Assembly: GCF_028453695.1 (NCBI RefSeq)
Contig: NC_135780.1
Span: 1,426,001-1,490,000 of the forward strand
From: Augochlora pura
Taxonomy: Eukaryota; Arthropoda; Insecta; Hymenoptera; Halictidae
Direction: 5' to 3'
Length of the DNA: 64,000 nt
How positions within the stretch are numbered: position 1 is the stretch's first letter; each line of letters starts with the position of its first letter. The notes under the pieces are model-generated. The model had not been told where the DNA came from. It saw only the letters and a program-made list of their open reading frames with translations, and did no database searches. Positions 62,641-64,000 of this stretch are shown here, in pieces. A program made the position numbers and the translations under genes.

Positions 62641-64000
62641 AATTGTATTAAGTTTGAGAAGGTATAGGAAGAAGTTGTCGCGCGAACCTAAGGCTGTGTG
62701 CTCCTTGTCCGGGAGTTAGTGTTGTCATTTAAATTGCGTCACGAGTCAGTGGGCTAGTGTCACGTTGCGCAACGAAGCGACACGAGCCCTCCTTCGTACA
62801 CGTGACCAACGCGGATCGATCTAATTGCAATTTATAATTCAAGAATCGAGCCGCGTCGTGGATTCTCTCGCCGAGCATTTATTTTCGCCGGCACGCGAGC
62901 GGATAACGCGTGTTTACGACGCTCTTCGACGGAAACGCGAAACGTGACTCCTTGGGTTCGCAGACACGTGCGCGTCGGACTATCTAATACTTGTATACGT
63001 CACGCCGCCTCGAATTGCGCATGCGTCGGCCGACGCGCCATTTACCGGTTACGATCGTTTGAATTCTAACGGTCGTCGCAGGGATTCGAAACAATCGCGC
63101 GCGAAATTAGATAATTGGTCACGGTTAAAACGACGATCGCTGTTGCACGCACAACAGGCGATCGAAAATATGAATAAAAAATGGTTATACAAGCTTTTAA
63201 AGGGTATGAGATAATTTGTTTATCCATTTGAATTGCGTCATGCAACTTGCGGTTACGAATCGTTAGGTTATATATGCTATAACTGTTACAGTATATGTCT
63301 GTTACAACACTTCGAGCACGAATATTGTTATCACGTTACTCCGTTAACGCTCGTGTTTCATTCATGCCATGCTTTGGGCGGTTGTGTAAACATTTGAACT
63401 AAGCATCAAGAGAATTCAAACAAGATACGCTGTTTTGGGATCTTGCTAATCTAAGACACATCGAACCATCGGAAGATAATAATGTTAGATAAAAAAACGT
63501 TTTAATTAGATGCTGAGTACAGTCTAATAATAGGTTATCTTTTAACCTAGAGGTCCCAGAGCATAGTCGATCAATCATTTTTGGCTCCTACTTAACCCCT
63601 AAGCGATCGCAACTCCTATAATCATATTTTTTAAGTCAGAAGATAATTATGACAGCACACATATATCGTAATTGAAAATAATCTACTAAGTAGAGCTAAC
63701 GTAACAAAAAGAAGTGAGACATGATTTCAAAATTACAATGGATGGGTGACTGCAGAGTTACGCAGGTTAAGTTTCATAAGAAGATAATAAAAGTCTCCGT
63801 ACCTGGTGTTAATCGTAAATATGTTTGCTGCGTGCTTTCGAGGCAATGCGGGTATAGCGATAATCGAGTCAGTGCCAAGTCATTGTTGCTACAGTGCAAT
63901 TATTGTTCCGTGGAAGCGAGATCGTACCGGGAAACGAATATGGAGGGGAGAGGTGTTCAACGCAACGCATGCCGGTCGCCGCACCACGTCGCACCGCGCC
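62641..64000 (+). other. presumed intron, distal part
   Basis: CpG-rich DNA to about 63150 is followed by AT-rich DNA. TTAA-CCCCTAAGCGATCGC at 63595 resembles the start of a TTAA transposon, but the window ends before a partner terminus could be seen. No exon is supported. Confidence 0.35.

Noticed and set aside
63544..63620. TTAA-bounded words near the window end
   Set aside because: No matching inverted terminus within the window. Mentioned only in the interval entry.
1..64000. Known microRNA, rRNA, CRISPR, operon or prokaryotic defence systems
   Set aside because: No recognised mature microRNA sequence, rRNA core, regular spacer array or adjacent co-directional genes were seen on either strand.

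Overview
This window looks like nuclear DNA of an insect, most likely a hymenopteran (bee, ant or wasp). CpG dinucleotides are abundant everywhere and AT content is moderate. There is no operon-like packing, and no open frame encodes a protein I recognise. The longest frames (about 180-240 codons) sit in CpG-rich, stop-poor stretches and overlap frames on the other strand. Two short TTAA-flanked MITEs of piggyBac type and an arthropod-type Inr+DPE core promoter fit this assignment. I cannot name the species.

From 1 to about 50 kb the window behaves as intergenic or very long intronic DNA. It holds: a degenerate tandem array at about 497-1555; a 242-bp TTAA MITE at 3131-3372; decayed tandem repeats at 8306-8550, 13405-13760, 15683-15960 and 43030-43385 (the last with relatives at 23064-23150); CpG-containing pentanucleotide microsatellites at 10811, 14381, 26516, 30703 and 42801; a strong 55-nt hairpin at 21675-21729; a helically phased row of five E-boxes at 32632-32677; and a second TTAA MITE at 46951-47277 with internal palindromes.

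The best gene evidence is at 50.68-51.33 kb on the plus strand. An initiator TCAGTT (A+1 at 50682) has a perfect DPE, AGACGT, at exactly +28 to +33 and a partial MTE in front of it. Behind it lies a leader of about 650 nt that contains a single ATG and ends at a strong splice donor (GTAAGTAG at 51333). I read this as the TATA-less promoter and non-coding first exon of a plus-strand gene whose coding exons probably lie beyond the window. The rest of the window would then be its first intron. A five-copy 11-bp repeat carrying GTAAG lies about 600 bp upstream.

The presumed intron contains a perfect 11-bp inverted repeat (56706-56738), a CAG/CAA-rich tract (56164-56220), a (CG)9 run (61746-61763) and a CpG-poor, pyrimidine-rich block (62215-62640) that may be the 3' end of an inserted retroelement on the minus strand. 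No rRNA, tRNA, CRISPR array, recognisable known microRNA or complete transposase gene was seen. All calls come from reading by eye, without homology search.
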